From JBIQJD01 sp044507695 (lineage in GTDB: Bacteria > Bacteroidota > Ignavibacteria > Ignavibacteriales > Ignavibacteriaceae), in NCBI GenBank assembly GCA_044507695.1, contig JBIQJD010000020.1, positions 1-46,185 of the forward strand: 46,185 bases of DNA. The letters are read 5' to 3'. The translations under genes were made by a program, and so were the position numbers. Each line of letters starts with the position of its first letter. Within the stretch, counting starts at the first letter, position 1. This document shows positions 25,401-34,862 of this stretch, piece by piece. Under the pieces are notes generated by a model. That model was not told the origin of the DNA, did no database searches, and saw only the letters and a list, made by a program, of their open reading frames with translations.

Positions 25401-25619
25401 GTTCAGAAGGTAATAAAGCTTCTTGAAGATGGAGCTTTACCAAAACAAACAACTAAAAGTGTTGCACAAGCTCTTATTGGTATTGAAGACCCAATAAAAA
25501 TTTTATCAAAAATAAAAACAAATATTCCTGAAGAATTTTTTACAGAACATATAAGTCATTCTTCTGCCGATGTCTTTGGACCAAGAGAAGTAATTTTATC
25601 CGAATATTTAAAAAAATGA
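22410..25619 (+). CDS. PLD-nuclease/SF2 helicase fusion (restriction/defence)
   Basis: The 1069-aa protein starts with a phospholipase-D-type domain with one HKD-like motif (IHAKVYILRF ... GSSNFSESGF, ~134-170). A HepA/SNF2-like SF2 helicase follows: Walker A DVVGLGKTF (~277-285), DEAH box (~351-354), motif III SATPLNN, and motif VI QRVGRVNR (~761-768). It probably translocates on DNA and cuts it. An in-frame GC-rich repeat (25052-25088) is read as LPLPLGEGWGEGLL in a C-terminal linker. It is followed 31-40 bp later by a methyltransferase gene, so together they resemble a split type ISP/IIG restriction system. Confidence 0.9.
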   Translation: MQSDLTFFTNEPGSTLLDRFIKTLKDGKYFDVLVGYFRTSGFFRLYQSFESIDKIRILVGLNIDKRTYEIIEESRQTTIDFETNQNTRTTFTSAVVNELEKSEDSFDVELGVKKFIEFLQSGKLEIRAYPSKDIHAKVYILRFNETDRDYGRVITGSSNFSESGFVAQREFNVELKNSSDVKFALEKFEDLWKDAVDISKDYIETVHTKTWLNDIITPYELYLKFLYEYFKEKISVDKEKLSKRYTPINFRELEYQSEAVKDAKAKLEAYGGVFISDVVGLGKTFISALLANELDGYNLVIAPPVLLDEENPGSWRNIFSDFKIAADYESIGKLEKIIKRGTEKYKNVFIDEAHRFRSESNITYELLAQICRGKRVILVSATPLNNTPSDILSQIKLFQSGRNSTIPNIKNLDAFFKTLENRLKGLDRQTNKDEFLAIVRDNAKQIRDNILKYLMVRRTRFEVTQYFSEDLKKQKLKFPEVEDPKPILYQFDEKINYAFDHTIKALTNPAFTYARYSPLLYYSGKEKLTQIQRLSQENLRSLMKILLIKRLESSFFAFKNSLNNFIESYKAFINAYDNGKGSVFISKKYIGKIFEFLEDEDYDKIAKLIEEDKAEEYKASDFAPNLIKHLESDLSTLKEIQSLWNEINTDPKLDELIHLIKSNSILKDSKLIIFTESKDTAEYLERELQKVFGKTVLAFSGQSTANVKEKIIENFDAKVRRPKNDIKILVSTEVLSEGVNLHQSNIVINYDIPWNPTRLIQRVGRVNRVDTKFERIYTYNFFPTIKSNDLIKLKEAAEAKIHAFIEMLGNDARLLTEGEEIKSHDLFQRLTSKKTITGEDEEVESELKYLEIIRDIRDNNVDLFSKIKHLPKKARSAKKYNLPLPLGEGWGEGLLTYFRKGKLHKFFFTSSNESKELDFLESAKILESDVNTKREKIEREFYTFLEKNKEAFKVATSEYEPESTTRGGRDNVTKILRILRSKQVKNYQGFTEDDDLYVQKVIKLLEDGALPKQTTKSVAQALIGIEDPIKILSKIKTNIPEEFFTEHISHSSADVFGPREVILSEYLKK

Positions 25620-25621
25620 AT

Positions 25622-25656
25622 TTCCTCTCCTTAATAAGGAGAGGATTAAGGTGAGG
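25622..25656. repeat. palindromic repeat overlapping the methyltransferase ribosome binding site
   Basis: CCTCTCC ... GGAGAGG followed by ATTAAGGTGAGG is a variant of the element-wide repeat. Its AAGGTGAGG end lies 3-4 bases before the ATG at 25660. Confidence 0.7.
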
Positions 25657-25659
25657 TTT

Positions 25660-28600
25660 ATGAATAAACTCGAAGCTAAAAACCTTGTATTTAATACTTT
25701 CGAAAATTCTTTCGATGAATCCCGCTTCGTTTACTTCGTAAGAAATCTTTTAAACAATCTTGATGAATCAAAAAGCCAAACTTGGGCTGGCAGTTATATC
25801 CCGGAATCATTTAGAAATGCTATTAAATCCTACAAACGAATAGGACAATACACATCTAAAGATAATAATGTTGTGGATGTCCTTATAGTTAATGTTAAAA
25901 GGGATATTACTCTAGAAAGAGCCAGAACTCTCCAAAGAAATTTTATCGCACGACACTTAAAGCAGCGTAATCACGAAGCCGCACTTGTTGCATTTTTTAC
26001 TGAAGGTTACGATGATTGGCGTTTTTCTCTCGTTAAGATGGATTTTAACCTAAACAAAACAAGAGTTGAAATAGAACTTTCACCAGCAAAGAGGTATTCT
26101 TTTCTAGTTGGTGCAAACGAAAGAAGCCACACTGCTCAAAGCCAGTTTCAGAAAATATTAACTGAAATTCCAAATCCAAATCTTAATGAACTTGAACAAG
26201 CTTTCAACATAGAGACAGTTACTAAAGAATTCTTTCTTCAATACCGTAATCTTTTTATTCATACCAAGCTTGAACTTGATAAAGTATTAAAGAATGATGC
26301 AAAGCTCAAAACAGAATTTGATTCTAAAAATGTAAACTCTGTTGATTTTTCAAAGAAGCTATTAGGTCAAATTATCTTTCTTTACTTCTTACAAAAAAAA
26401 GGTTGGTTTGGTGTTGAGAGAGATTCTGATTGGGGAACCGGTTCAAAGAAATTTTTGCGAGAACTTTTAGATAAAAAGCACGGAGATTATAAGAATTTCT
26501 TCAATGATATTTTAGAACCTCTGTTTTACGAAGCATTAAGATATGATAGACAAGATTATTACTATAGTCGTTTCAACTGCAAGATTCCTTTTCTTAATGG
26601 TGGTTTATTCGATCCAATAAATAATTATGATTGGGTTCATACTGATATAATTTTACCAAATGAGTTGTTCTCAAATAAAAATAAGACATCCCAAGGTGAT
26701 ATTGGCGATGGAATATTTGACATTTTTGACCGTTATAATTTCACCGTAATTGAAGATGAACCTCTTGAAAAAGAAGTTGCTATTGACCCGGAACTGCTTG
26801 GAAAAGCTTATGAGAAATTTAATGCTATCCGCCCAGACAACTTTGCTGAATACATTAAAGTATTAAAGAGCGGGAAAAAAGGAGAGGAAAATAAATTTAA
26901 TAAACAATACGGTGTTTATTATACCCCAAGAGAAATTGTTCACTATATGTGCCGTGAAAGTTTAATAAATTATCTTGCTTCAGAATTCGGCGATAGAACA
27001 GATGCTTATCAGAAAGTTTCAACAGAGCAGCTTGATGCTTTTGGAAATACTGTTAGAAAAGGGCAGCTTTCTTTAGAAGCTGAATATAAACCAAATCCTT
27101 ACATTCCTAAGGAAGATATTGAAACGCTAATAAATTATGGTGAATTGCTTGGTGAAAATGAAGCTGTAGTAGAGTCTAAAGGAAAGGAAACAGAAACTTA
27201 TTATCACAAACTGCCGGAAAGTATAAGAAAAAATGCAAAGCTTATTGATGAAAAGCTTGCTGATATTCTAATCTGCGATCCTGCTGTAGGTTCCGGTGCT
27301 TTCCCTGTTGGGATGATGCACGAAATAGTTAGCACCAGAAATCTTCTTACTACTTTCATTAAAGATAAAACCAGAACAATTTATAACTTCAAACGGGAAT
27401 GCATTGAAAAATCCTTATACGGAGTTGATATCGATTCCGGTGCGGTTGAAATAGCCAAGCTGCGTTTGTGGCTTTCACTTGTTGTTGATGAAGAAGATTT
27501 TAAAGAAATAAAACCGCTTCCTAATTTGGATTATAAGATTGTTAAAGGAAACTCATTACTTGGTTTTCCAGATGGTATTGTAAAGAATGTTGCAATTGAA
27601 AAAGAAATAGAATCTCTGAAAGAAAAATACTTTAGTATTACTGATGTTAATGAAAAGAGAAAATTAAAAGCTGATATTGAATCAAACTTCTCAATGTTGA
27701 TAGAATCAGCAAAACACTTTTCCGATAAGGCAATAGATATTTCATTCGATTTCAACTTTTATTTCTCGGAAGTATTTCATCATAAGAAAGGTTTTGATAT
27801 TATTATTGCCAATCCACCATACGTAGATGTAAAAGGTTTAGAACCAAAATATGTAAAAACATTATTCAGTTTATATCAAACAGCCACGAACAGAATTAAT
27901 CTTTATTCAATTTTTATTGATAAAAGTTTAGACTTATTAAATAATAAAGGTACTTTGGTTTTTATTAATCCCAACTCATTACTTGTTAATGAATCATATC
28001 AAAAAATTAGACAAAAAATACTTCCATACGTTAATAAACTTATAAAGCTGCCTGATAATATCTTTGAAAGTGCTATAGTAGAAACAATGATTTTGTTATT
28101 GGATAAAAGCAATTGTGGTGAGTATGTATTTAGCAAAGTATTTAAGAACAACGAACAATTTGATTTTAATAAAATTGTCTTTAATACTCATAATAAAAAC
28201 ACTTGGAAGAAAGATAATCGAAACGTTTTTTCAATATTTTTTGATAATAATATACAGAACCTTTTAAGTAAGATTGAAAACGCATCCAAACCCTTTAGTG
28301 ATTTTTCAGATTTTTCATTGGGAATTACACCATACGATAAATATAAAGGACATTCACAAGAAACAATTCAAAAAAGAAAATTTCACTCAAAGACTAAAGT
28401 AAATAATAAATATGTTCCATTAATATCCGGCGTGAATATTCAACGATTTTTCATATCAAATAAAATTGAAGAATATCTTTATTATGGCGAATGGTTAGGA
28501 GCGCCACGAGAGAGAAGATTTTTTACTGTCCCAAGAATAATTGTCCGCCAAATAATTTCCGGTAATCCTTTAAGGAAAATTTGAGGCTACACCTCTGAAG

Positions 28601-29010
28601 GGCTCTACTATACTCAGATAGGTTTCGGTATTATACCAAAAGATGGAAAATCAGACACGTCAAAGTTTTTTACTGCATTGTTAAATAGTTCTCTAATAAA
28701 TTTTTATCATTCTTATAAATTTTTAGATACTGAGAAAGTCATTTTTCAGAAAATACTTATTGCAAACTGCAAAGAGTTTCCAATAAAAACCAATTTTATT
28801 CATTACGTTTCTAAAGTTGTTCCAGTCGTTGAAAAAATTCTAAAAGCCAAACAGCAAAATCCCCAAGCCAACACGCAGCACTTAGAAGATCAGATAGACA
28901 TAATGGTTTACAAACTCTACAACCTCACCTACGAAGAAGTAAAAATAATAGACCCGGAGATTGAAAAGTTAATTTCTGAAGAAGAATATGAAAAATACGA
29001 AACCAAATAA
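25660..29010 (+). pseudogene. N6-adenine methyltransferase/specificity protein, interrupted by in-frame TGA
   Basis: The reading frame encodes an Eco57I/type IIG-like protein: N-terminal domain, methylase motif I DPAVGSGAF (~540), motif IV NPPY (~718), then a TaqI-like target-recognition region. It stops at a TGA at 28582-28584 after GNPLRKI, but the same frame continues at once with GYTSEGLYYTQIGFGIIPK, the sequence expected at this point of TaqI-like specificity domains, and runs to 29010. No insertion or deletion is needed. So this is a nonsense mutation or a recoded codon; without the tail, target recognition is likely impaired. ATG 25660 is preferred over GTG 25651. It would methylate the DNA that the upstream helicase-nuclease spares. 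Confidence 0.85.
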
Positions 29011-29049
29011 ATATTCTATATTGGAATTTTTTAAAATGAGGATTACAAA

Positions 29050-30972
29050 ATGAAACTTAGAGAAGTATCTGTAAAAAAATTTAAGAACATATTGGATTCA
29101 AATCCTGTTGTAATTCAAGATGATATAACTTGTCTTGTTGGAAAAAATGAATCCGGAAAAACAGCATTCCTTCATTCTCTTTATAGGCTAAATCCTGCGA
29201 GACCAAATGCAAAGTTTTACTATCCTGATCAGTATCCTGCCTGGTTAGAAAAAAGGGACCGTCTTCAAGGTATAGATTTAGAATTACAAATACCCATCAG
29301 TACAGTATTTGAATTAGAAGACAAAGAAATTAAAGAATTAGAAAATAAATTCGGAGCTAATTTTCTTAAAAAGAACCTGATTAAAATTGAAAAAAATTAT
29401 AAGTCAGAATTGGTAGTAACTTTTACTTTTGACGAATCAAAAATCGTTAAACATTTTTTATCTCAATTGAATATTGAGAATGAAATTCTAAAAGAATCGA
29501 AAAAATTTACATCGTTTCAAGAAATTGATGAATGGATAAATTTGTTAAAATCATCTGAGGGAGAGGGCAAAGAAAAAAGAATATCATCTGGTGCAGAGGT
29601 TGAAAAATTAAAAAAACATTTTTTTGCTAATAAAGATTTAAACAATTTAGTAAGGGAAGAAATATTAAAATATTTTCCTGTAATTTTTTATTATGATGAG
29701 TACAGTAATCTTCCTTACTCGGTAAATATTAAACATATATTACAGACTGATCCAAAACAACTCGATGATGACGAGCTAACTGCAAGATCATTATTACGGT
29801 TGGCTGCTGCTGAAAACGATTACTTGTTAAACCCAGATTATGAGCGAAGGAAAAGGGAACTTGAAAATGTCGCGAATGCATTAACTGATGATGTTCTTAA
29901 ATACTGGGGCCAAAATCCTGATTTAAGAGTTCAACCTGATATTAGTCAGAAAACTGAGAATACGCCCAAAGGTCAACAAACTGTTCTTGATGAACTAAAA
30001 ATAAGAATTTGGGATCAAAGACATTCGCTTTCACTTCCATTCAATGAACATTCAACCGGATTCAGATGGTTTTTCTCTTTTTTAGCAGCCTTTTCTGAAT
30101 ATGAGTTTGATAATAATCCTGTATTGATACTCCTTGACGAACCTGCTTTAGGTTTGCACGCCAAGGCTCAATCTGACTTCTTACGCTTTATTGAGGAAAG
30201 ATTATCCGAAAGATGCCAAGTCATTTATAGTACTCATTCACCATTTATGGTACAGCCAACCAAATTAGAAAGGGTAAGAACAGTCGAAGATTTAGGCCGT
30301 GAAGAAGGTGCAAAAATTAGTCAAGATGTTCTTACGAAAGACCCAGATACTTTATTTCCATTGCAAGGTGCATTAGGCTATGACTTAATACAAAATCTTT
30401 TTATTAATACTGATAATCTAATTGTTGAAGGAACATCAGACTATACATATTTAGTTGTAATATCTGACTTCTTGAAAGAGCAGAAAAATAGAAATTTCTT
30501 AGACTCCAAATGGTCAGTTTTACCTGTTGGCGGTATTGATCTGATTCCGACTTTCATTGCTCTTTTAGGGTTTCATCTAAAGTTAACTGTTGTTATTGAT
30601 GCACAAAAAGAAGGTCATCAGAAGCTATCTAATCTTGCATCCAAGGGGTATTTATCAAATAAAAGGATCATTACAATAGGAAATATTCTTAAACGTAAAT
30701 ATGCTGATATAGAAGATTTGTTTTCTCCAGATGATTATATAAATATTTATAATACTGCTTTTAATACTAAAATTAAAGCGCAAGAATTAACTGGAACTGA
30801 TCCAATAATATCAAAAATATGCAGACACCAAGGTATAGATTCATTTGATCACGGTAAACCGGCAGATATTTTATTAAGGAAACGAGATGAAATCTTACCA
30901 AAATTAAGCAATGAAACTTTGGAAAATTTTGAAAAACTCTTTGAAGCTATAAACAAGACTTTGGATAAATAA
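29050..30972 (+). CDS. OLD-like AAA ATPase with TOPRIM domain
   Basis: The 640-aa protein has an SMC/ABC-like ATPase: Walker A GKNESGKT (31-38), a long helical insert, and Walker B VLILLDEPALGLH (~358-370). A C-terminal TOPRIM nuclease-like domain has the conserved Glu in IVEGTSDY (~460) and Asp in VVIDAQKEG (~517), plus the family's IEDLF segment. The usual TOPRIM DxD is DAQ here, so metal binding may be altered. OLD-family proteins act in phage defence alone, with a UvrD helicase (Gabija), or with retrons. No helicase of that type is adjacent; it starts 39 bp after the methyltransferase frame. Confidence 0.88.
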   Translation: MKLREVSVKKFKNILDSNPVVIQDDITCLVGKNESGKTAFLHSLYRLNPARPNAKFYYPDQYPAWLEKRDRLQGIDLELQIPISTVFELEDKEIKELENKFGANFLKKNLIKIEKNYKSELVVTFTFDESKIVKHFLSQLNIENEILKESKKFTSFQEIDEWINLLKSSEGEGKEKRISSGAEVEKLKKHFFANKDLNNLVREEILKYFPVIFYYDEYSNLPYSVNIKHILQTDPKQLDDDELTARSLLRLAAAENDYLLNPDYERRKRELENVANALTDDVLKYWGQNPDLRVQPDISQKTENTPKGQQTVLDELKIRIWDQRHSLSLPFNEHSTGFRWFFSFLAAFSEYEFDNNPVLILLDEPALGLHAKAQSDFLRFIEERLSERCQVIYSTHSPFMVQPTKLERVRTVEDLGREEGAKISQDVLTKDPDTLFPLQGALGYDLIQNLFINTDNLIVEGTSDYTYLVVISDFLKEQKNRNFLDSKWSVLPVGGIDLIPTFIALLGFHLKLTVVIDAQKEGHQKLSNLASKGYLSNKRIITIGNILKRKYADIEDLFSPDDYINIYNTAFNTKIKAQELTGTDPIISKICRHQGIDSFDHGKPADILLRKRDEILPKLSNETLENFEKLFEAINKTLDK

Positions 30973-31036
30973 ATGCCTGAACAACACAACTTAGGGTTAA
31001 ACAAAGCTGGTGTTGTCAAAGCTTTCATTTTTAGTT

Positions 31037-31915
31037 ATGATAAAAATTCGTAACATAAATCCTTATGCACTTTACATTCACTGTGATGCTGCTATGGATT
31101 ATGGTCCTAAAAGTCCGGGTGGTGTTGGTATCGTAATAGAATTTCCTGATTCCGTTGACCTAGAACCAATAAAATTAGAGATAGGCAAATATACCGGTGC
31201 TAACATAGAACGTTTAGAACTTGAAGCTATCATCAAGGGAATGGAAGAAGTGTTGAAATTATTTGAACATCAATATGACGCACTTAAAAATGTAAATGCA
31301 ATAATTATTACAACCGATAGACATAGTTTAAATGATAATGAAAAAACAAGTCCTTTTAGAATTAAAGATTGGCGAAAAAATAATTGGCATAATTACGAAG
31401 GAAAGGCAATAAAGAATAGTGACTTACTAGAAAAACTTGATAAAACTCGAAAGAAATTATCAGATAAAACATATCGTTCAGTACGTATTGAATTTCTCCC
31501 GAGCAAATTTAATAAGGCTGCGGATAAACTATCAAAAAAAGGGAAAAAGAAAGCATTAACTTCTGACTCTATCGCAATAAAAAGTTTGAAGCAAGGGAAA
31601 AGAAAATTTGATGGTGAAGAAATTAATTATTCATTCCTAAAAGTGAAAGATGAATATGAAATTCACATATATAAGAAGGAACCAGTCCGTGATCAGTGGG
31701 AAATAAGTGCAGAGATTTTCAAAGGTGAATTCTTAGGGAAAAAATTAAAAATTTATACAGACGATGAATTAGTTAAAAAATTACATAGGCATCATAAATA
31801 TAAAGTTCGCATTAAAAACGTTTATCAACACCATATAATCATTTATAAAACTTTTAACGAGGTAAAGAAAAAGCCTGAAGAAAACAATCAAGAAGTTTTT
31901 GGAATAATCAAATGA
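31037..31915 (+). CDS. RNase H-like protein coupled to a STAND-like NTPase
   Basis: The N-terminal ~170 residues follow the RNase H order: Asp in YIHCDAAMDYG, Glu in IERLELEAIIKG, Asp in IITTDRHSLND, and a final FNKAADKLSKKG that mirrors the N-x-x-AD-x-L motif of RNase HI. All four acidic residues appear present, so it may cut the RNA of RNA-DNA hybrids. The C-terminal ~120 residues are basic and beta-rich, unrecognised. The ATG at 31037 is chosen; a TTG at 31010 is also in frame, and neither has a clear Shine-Dalgarno. The stop overlaps the NTPase start by 4 bp. Confidence 0.75.
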   Translation: MIKIRNINPYALYIHCDAAMDYGPKSPGGVGIVIEFPDSVDLEPIKLEIGKYTGANIERLELEAIIKGMEEVLKLFEHQYDALKNVNAIIITTDRHSLNDNEKTSPFRIKDWRKNNWHNYEGKAIKNSDLLEKLDKTRKKLSDKTYRSVRIEFLPSKFNKAADKLSKKGKKKALTSDSIAIKSLKQGKRKFDGEEINYSFLKVKDEYEIHIYKKEPVRDQWEISAEIFKGEFLGKKLKIYTDDELVKKLHRHHKYKVRIKNVYQHHIIIYKTFNEVKKKPEENNQEVFGIIK

Positions 31916-34782
31916 TTAAGTCACTTCAAATAAGAAAAGAAAGTGAAGAATTTTACGAAAAAGAAAAATGGATTTTATTTGGGAAAGAACTCTTAAATTA
32001 TATAGGGTTCCCCGCAAATGTGTTATTATCCTTTAAGGACGCTCGCGAAAAAGCAATATTATACGAAACAATTGAATTCCTTAAGGCAAATGATAAACAG
32101 TTACGATTAGAGCAATTAAAGCAATTAGGAGATATAAATAGTATAAAGTATCAGCTAAAAGAATATTTTGATAATTATGCTGCTATAAAATCAGATTTCA
32201 TAAATCTTCTTAAATCAAAGAATTATTTTCCAAAGTTCGTTACACCGCTTCAGAAATACTTTTCTGAAAATCTTTCTCCCAAAGACCCGCATAAATTTTT
32301 GTTTGATAATAATCTTTTATACTTCCCGGATAACGAACAAAATCTTATTAACGAAATTGAATTCCGATTTTTGGGGAAAAGAAGTAAGTATTTCCTTATT
32401 TCTGGCAACCCGGAAACCGGTAAAACAATTCTTGGATTTCAAATTGGTTTTAACTTTTTAAGTAAAGGTAAAACTGTTTATTATTTTAGATTTTTTTCTG
32501 GATTGGACATATCTCTTTTGTGGCAAGATCTGTTAATTCTTAATGCTTCAGAAAATGTATTAGTGATTGCGGATAATTGCCATATAGATTTTGGTAATTC
32601 AGCTTTTATTTGTCAGAATTATGATAAAATAAATAATCTTAATATTCTATTTCTATCGCGTCCTACAAGTAAGGAAACATTACCTGTAAGCGAATATGAT
32701 AATGTTTCTTTCAATGATTATTTTGAAGGATCACATTTTTATCTAACATCCAATGAGTTTGAAGATAAAGCTTCGGGAATTATCGATAAGTACAAAGCTT
32801 TTTATGAAAGCCGATATGAAGTAAAATTAGAAATTGGTAATAAGCAATTTGTAATAAACAATTCTCACCAGAATTTAATAACACTTTATTATAACTTAGA
32901 GTTTTGGGAACCGTCAGTAAGACTTGATAAATTAGAAAATAAGAATAAAATATTCAGAAGCCTTTATACTAAATATTTAGAAAATGAGCACTCCGAAAAA
33001 CTAATACTTCTTGCCGTTTTATATAAATATGAAATTTATTATGAAGCAAAAGACGATGAAGTAAAAGACTTGGATAAGCTTTCATTAAACGGAGTAGTTA
33101 GAAAGCATCCACAATCTAATTATTACTATCTTTATCATTCTTCTTTTGCTAAACTCTTATTAAATGCATTTACTGTTCATTCATCTTTTCAACGGTATAA
33201 ATCCTTAGAACATTTTTGCTATTCAAAAATTAAAAATCACATTCTTTCTTTTAAGGACTTTCCTTTAAACCTTGTAAGTATTTTCCACTATTTAATAAAT
33301 AATCACGCTCTTAATACTGCTGTAAATCTCTTAAAAAATGATTTGATCTTTCAGAAGTTTATTAAATATTTTATGAATTATGGGCACAGCTTAACACTAT
33401 TATTTATTCTATATCGTATTCATAAAAAGAATTATCATTTAGCGAACAAAATATTTGAGAGTATTCCTTCTTCAACTTGGGCAAACAATTTTAGGAATTT
33501 GACTATCGCTGGTATTTCAGTCGGCTTATTAAAGATGAACAGTGTTGCACATAAAAAGGCAGAAGAAGTTCTTGCTGAATTTAAAATTGAGGAGCTAATT
33601 GATTTCTCTCGTAAAACAAAATTTAACCTCTTAGCCAACTCCCTGAGAGAACTTGATAAAATATCCGGTCAACTAAACATCGGCTTTAAAATATATAGCA
33701 GTCTCTCAACTAAGGAACTACTTAAAAAAATTTACGAATCATCACTTGCACATATTGGTAAAGGCTTAAGCGAATTATTTTTTGTTAATAAAAAAAGAAC
33801 TTTAGATATTTTTTATCAAATAGATAAAGAATTACTTATAAATAAAATAAATGCATCAGATATTAAATATATTAGTAAGACCTTAAATGAGTTAAGTAGA
33901 TTTGACAAGGATTTTATTTCTGAAATTTTCACTAATCTTAATAATGATATTCTTATTTCGAAGTTAAAACTGGTAGATATTGAAGGAATTGGAAGATCAT
34001 TAAATGAATTTGGAAATATTAATCTTGAAAAAACAAAAGAAATCTTTCATCAATTAGATGATCAATTTTTTGCTGACTTATTTAAAAATACATCCCTCAC
34101 ACAAATTGCTCACAGTCTAAGTGAAATGTACAGTATAGATGAACAAAAGATAGAACGAATCTTTTATTTATTAGATACTCATATTATCCTTAATAAAATT
34201 CATAATAAAAATACTACTCTGCAAAAGCTGGGTAATGCTTTATCTATATTTCGAAAGGTAGATAAATCAAAGACAAAAACACGGGAAATTCTAAAAGGAA
34301 TAGAGTCGCAAAACTTTGTTAGGAAAGCAAGCAGCATTTCCTTTAATAACATTTGTCTGGGAATTGTAGAAATTGGTGTAATAGACAAAGAACTTGCATT
34401 AAATATTTTAGTCGGTATTGATAAGAAATCTTTTTTACAAAAAGTTCAATCTGAAAGCTTTCAGAATCTCGGTAGAGCATTAAACAAGCTGAAAAAATTT
34501 GATAAAAAATATTCTATTTATATTGCATCTCAAGTTAACTGGCAAGATGTTATATCAAAAAGTGATAACATCTCTTTTGCCCAATTAGCAAATTGTTTGG
34601 CAGATTTAAGAAGATTTGATAAAAAATTATCTGGAAATATATATCGTTCAATGTATATAAATTGGTTAGTGACGAAAGCAAGAAAATCGCAAACATCCAT
34701 TATTAAAGACTCATTAAGGAAATTGCGAAATGTTGACGAGAAGACATCGCGGGAAATATTTAATCAATTATTTGCAAATTGA
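31912..34782 (+). CDS. STAND-like P-loop NTPase with C-terminal helical repeats, 956 aa
   Basis: An N-terminal ~120 residues of unknown type lead to a P-loop: Walker A GNPETGKT (165-172) and Walker B VLVIADN (~216-222), with a sensor-like LFLSRPTS. A winged-helix/helical middle part follows (LILLAVLYKYEIYY ... LYHSSFAKLLLNAF), like STAND ATPases. From ~600 to the end, about eight units of ~36 residues repeat a pattern like L-N-E-L-S-R-F-D-K-D-F-I-S-E-I-F (LNEFGNINLEKTKEIF, SLSEMYSIDEQKIERIF, ALNKLKKFDKKYSIYI, CLADLRRFDKKLSGNIY). STAND proteins use such repeats to sense a trigger and oligomerise. It is coupled to the RNase H-like gene, the probable effector. Confidence 0.75.
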   Translation: MIKSLQIRKESEEFYEKEKWILFGKELLNYIGFPANVLLSFKDAREKAILYETIEFLKANDKQLRLEQLKQLGDINSIKYQLKEYFDNYAAIKSDFINLLKSKNYFPKFVTPLQKYFSENLSPKDPHKFLFDNNLLYFPDNEQNLINEIEFRFLGKRSKYFLISGNPETGKTILGFQIGFNFLSKGKTVYYFRFFSGLDISLLWQDLLILNASENVLVIADNCHIDFGNSAFICQNYDKINNLNILFLSRPTSKETLPVSEYDNVSFNDYFEGSHFYLTSNEFEDKASGIIDKYKAFYESRYEVKLEIGNKQFVINNSHQNLITLYYNLEFWEPSVRLDKLENKNKIFRSLYTKYLENEHSEKLILLAVLYKYEIYYEAKDDEVKDLDKLSLNGVVRKHPQSNYYYLYHSSFAKLLLNAFTVHSSFQRYKSLEHFCYSKIKNHILSFKDFPLNLVSIFHYLINNHALNTAVNLLKNDLIFQKFIKYFMNYGHSLTLLFILYRIHKKNYHLANKIFESIPSSTWANNFRNLTIAGISVGLLKMNSVAHKKAEEVLAEFKIEELIDFSRKTKFNLLANSLRELDKISGQLNIGFKIYSSLSTKELLKKIYESSLAHIGKGLSELFFVNKKRTLDIFYQIDKELLINKINASDIKYISKTLNELSRFDKDFISEIFTNLNNDILISKLKLVDIEGIGRSLNEFGNINLEKTKEIFHQLDDQFFADLFKNTSLTQIAHSLSEMYSIDEQKIERIFYLLDTHIILNKIHNKNTTLQKLGNALSIFRKVDKSKTKTREILKGIESQNFVRKASSISFNNICLGIVEIGVIDKELALNILVGIDKKSFLQKVQSESFQNLGRALNKLKKFDKKYSIYIASQVNWQDVISKSDNISFAQLANCLADLRRFDKKLSGNIYRSMYINWLVTKARKSQTSIIKDSLRKLRNVDEKTSREIFNQLFAN

Positions 34783-34803
34783 ACACAAAAATATCTGCTT
34801 TTT

Positions 34804-34833
34804 TGTCCAGTTTTTTAATTAAAAAACTGGACA
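34804..34833. promoter_or_regulatory. 30-bp perfect palindrome: probable AbiE operator
   Basis: The arms starting TGTCCAGTTTTTTAA are exactly mirrored about 34818/34819. It lies directly upstream of the -7 element of the AbiE pair. AbiEi antitoxins are known to bind inverted repeats in their own promoter. Confidence 0.7.
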
Positions 34834-34839
34834 TTTTCG

Positions 34840-34847
34840 TATATTTG
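34840..34847 (+). promoter_or_regulatory. -7 element of the AbiE operon
   Basis: TATATTTG, perfect TAnnTTTG, 16 bp before the ATG at 34863, overlapping the reach of the palindromic operator. Confidence 0.6.
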
Positions 34848-34862
34848 CACTATATATAACCT

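Noticed and set aside
22410..30972. Naming the helicase/methyltransferase/OLD genes as DISARM, BREX, Zorya or Gabija
   Set aside because: DrmA/DrmB (DUF1998), PglZ, BrxC, BrxL, ZorAB and a UvrD-like GajB are all absent.
30973..31053. 26-aa ORF immediately after the OLD-like gene
   Set aside because: It overlaps the RNase H-like gene start, has no Shine-Dalgarno and no recognisable features.
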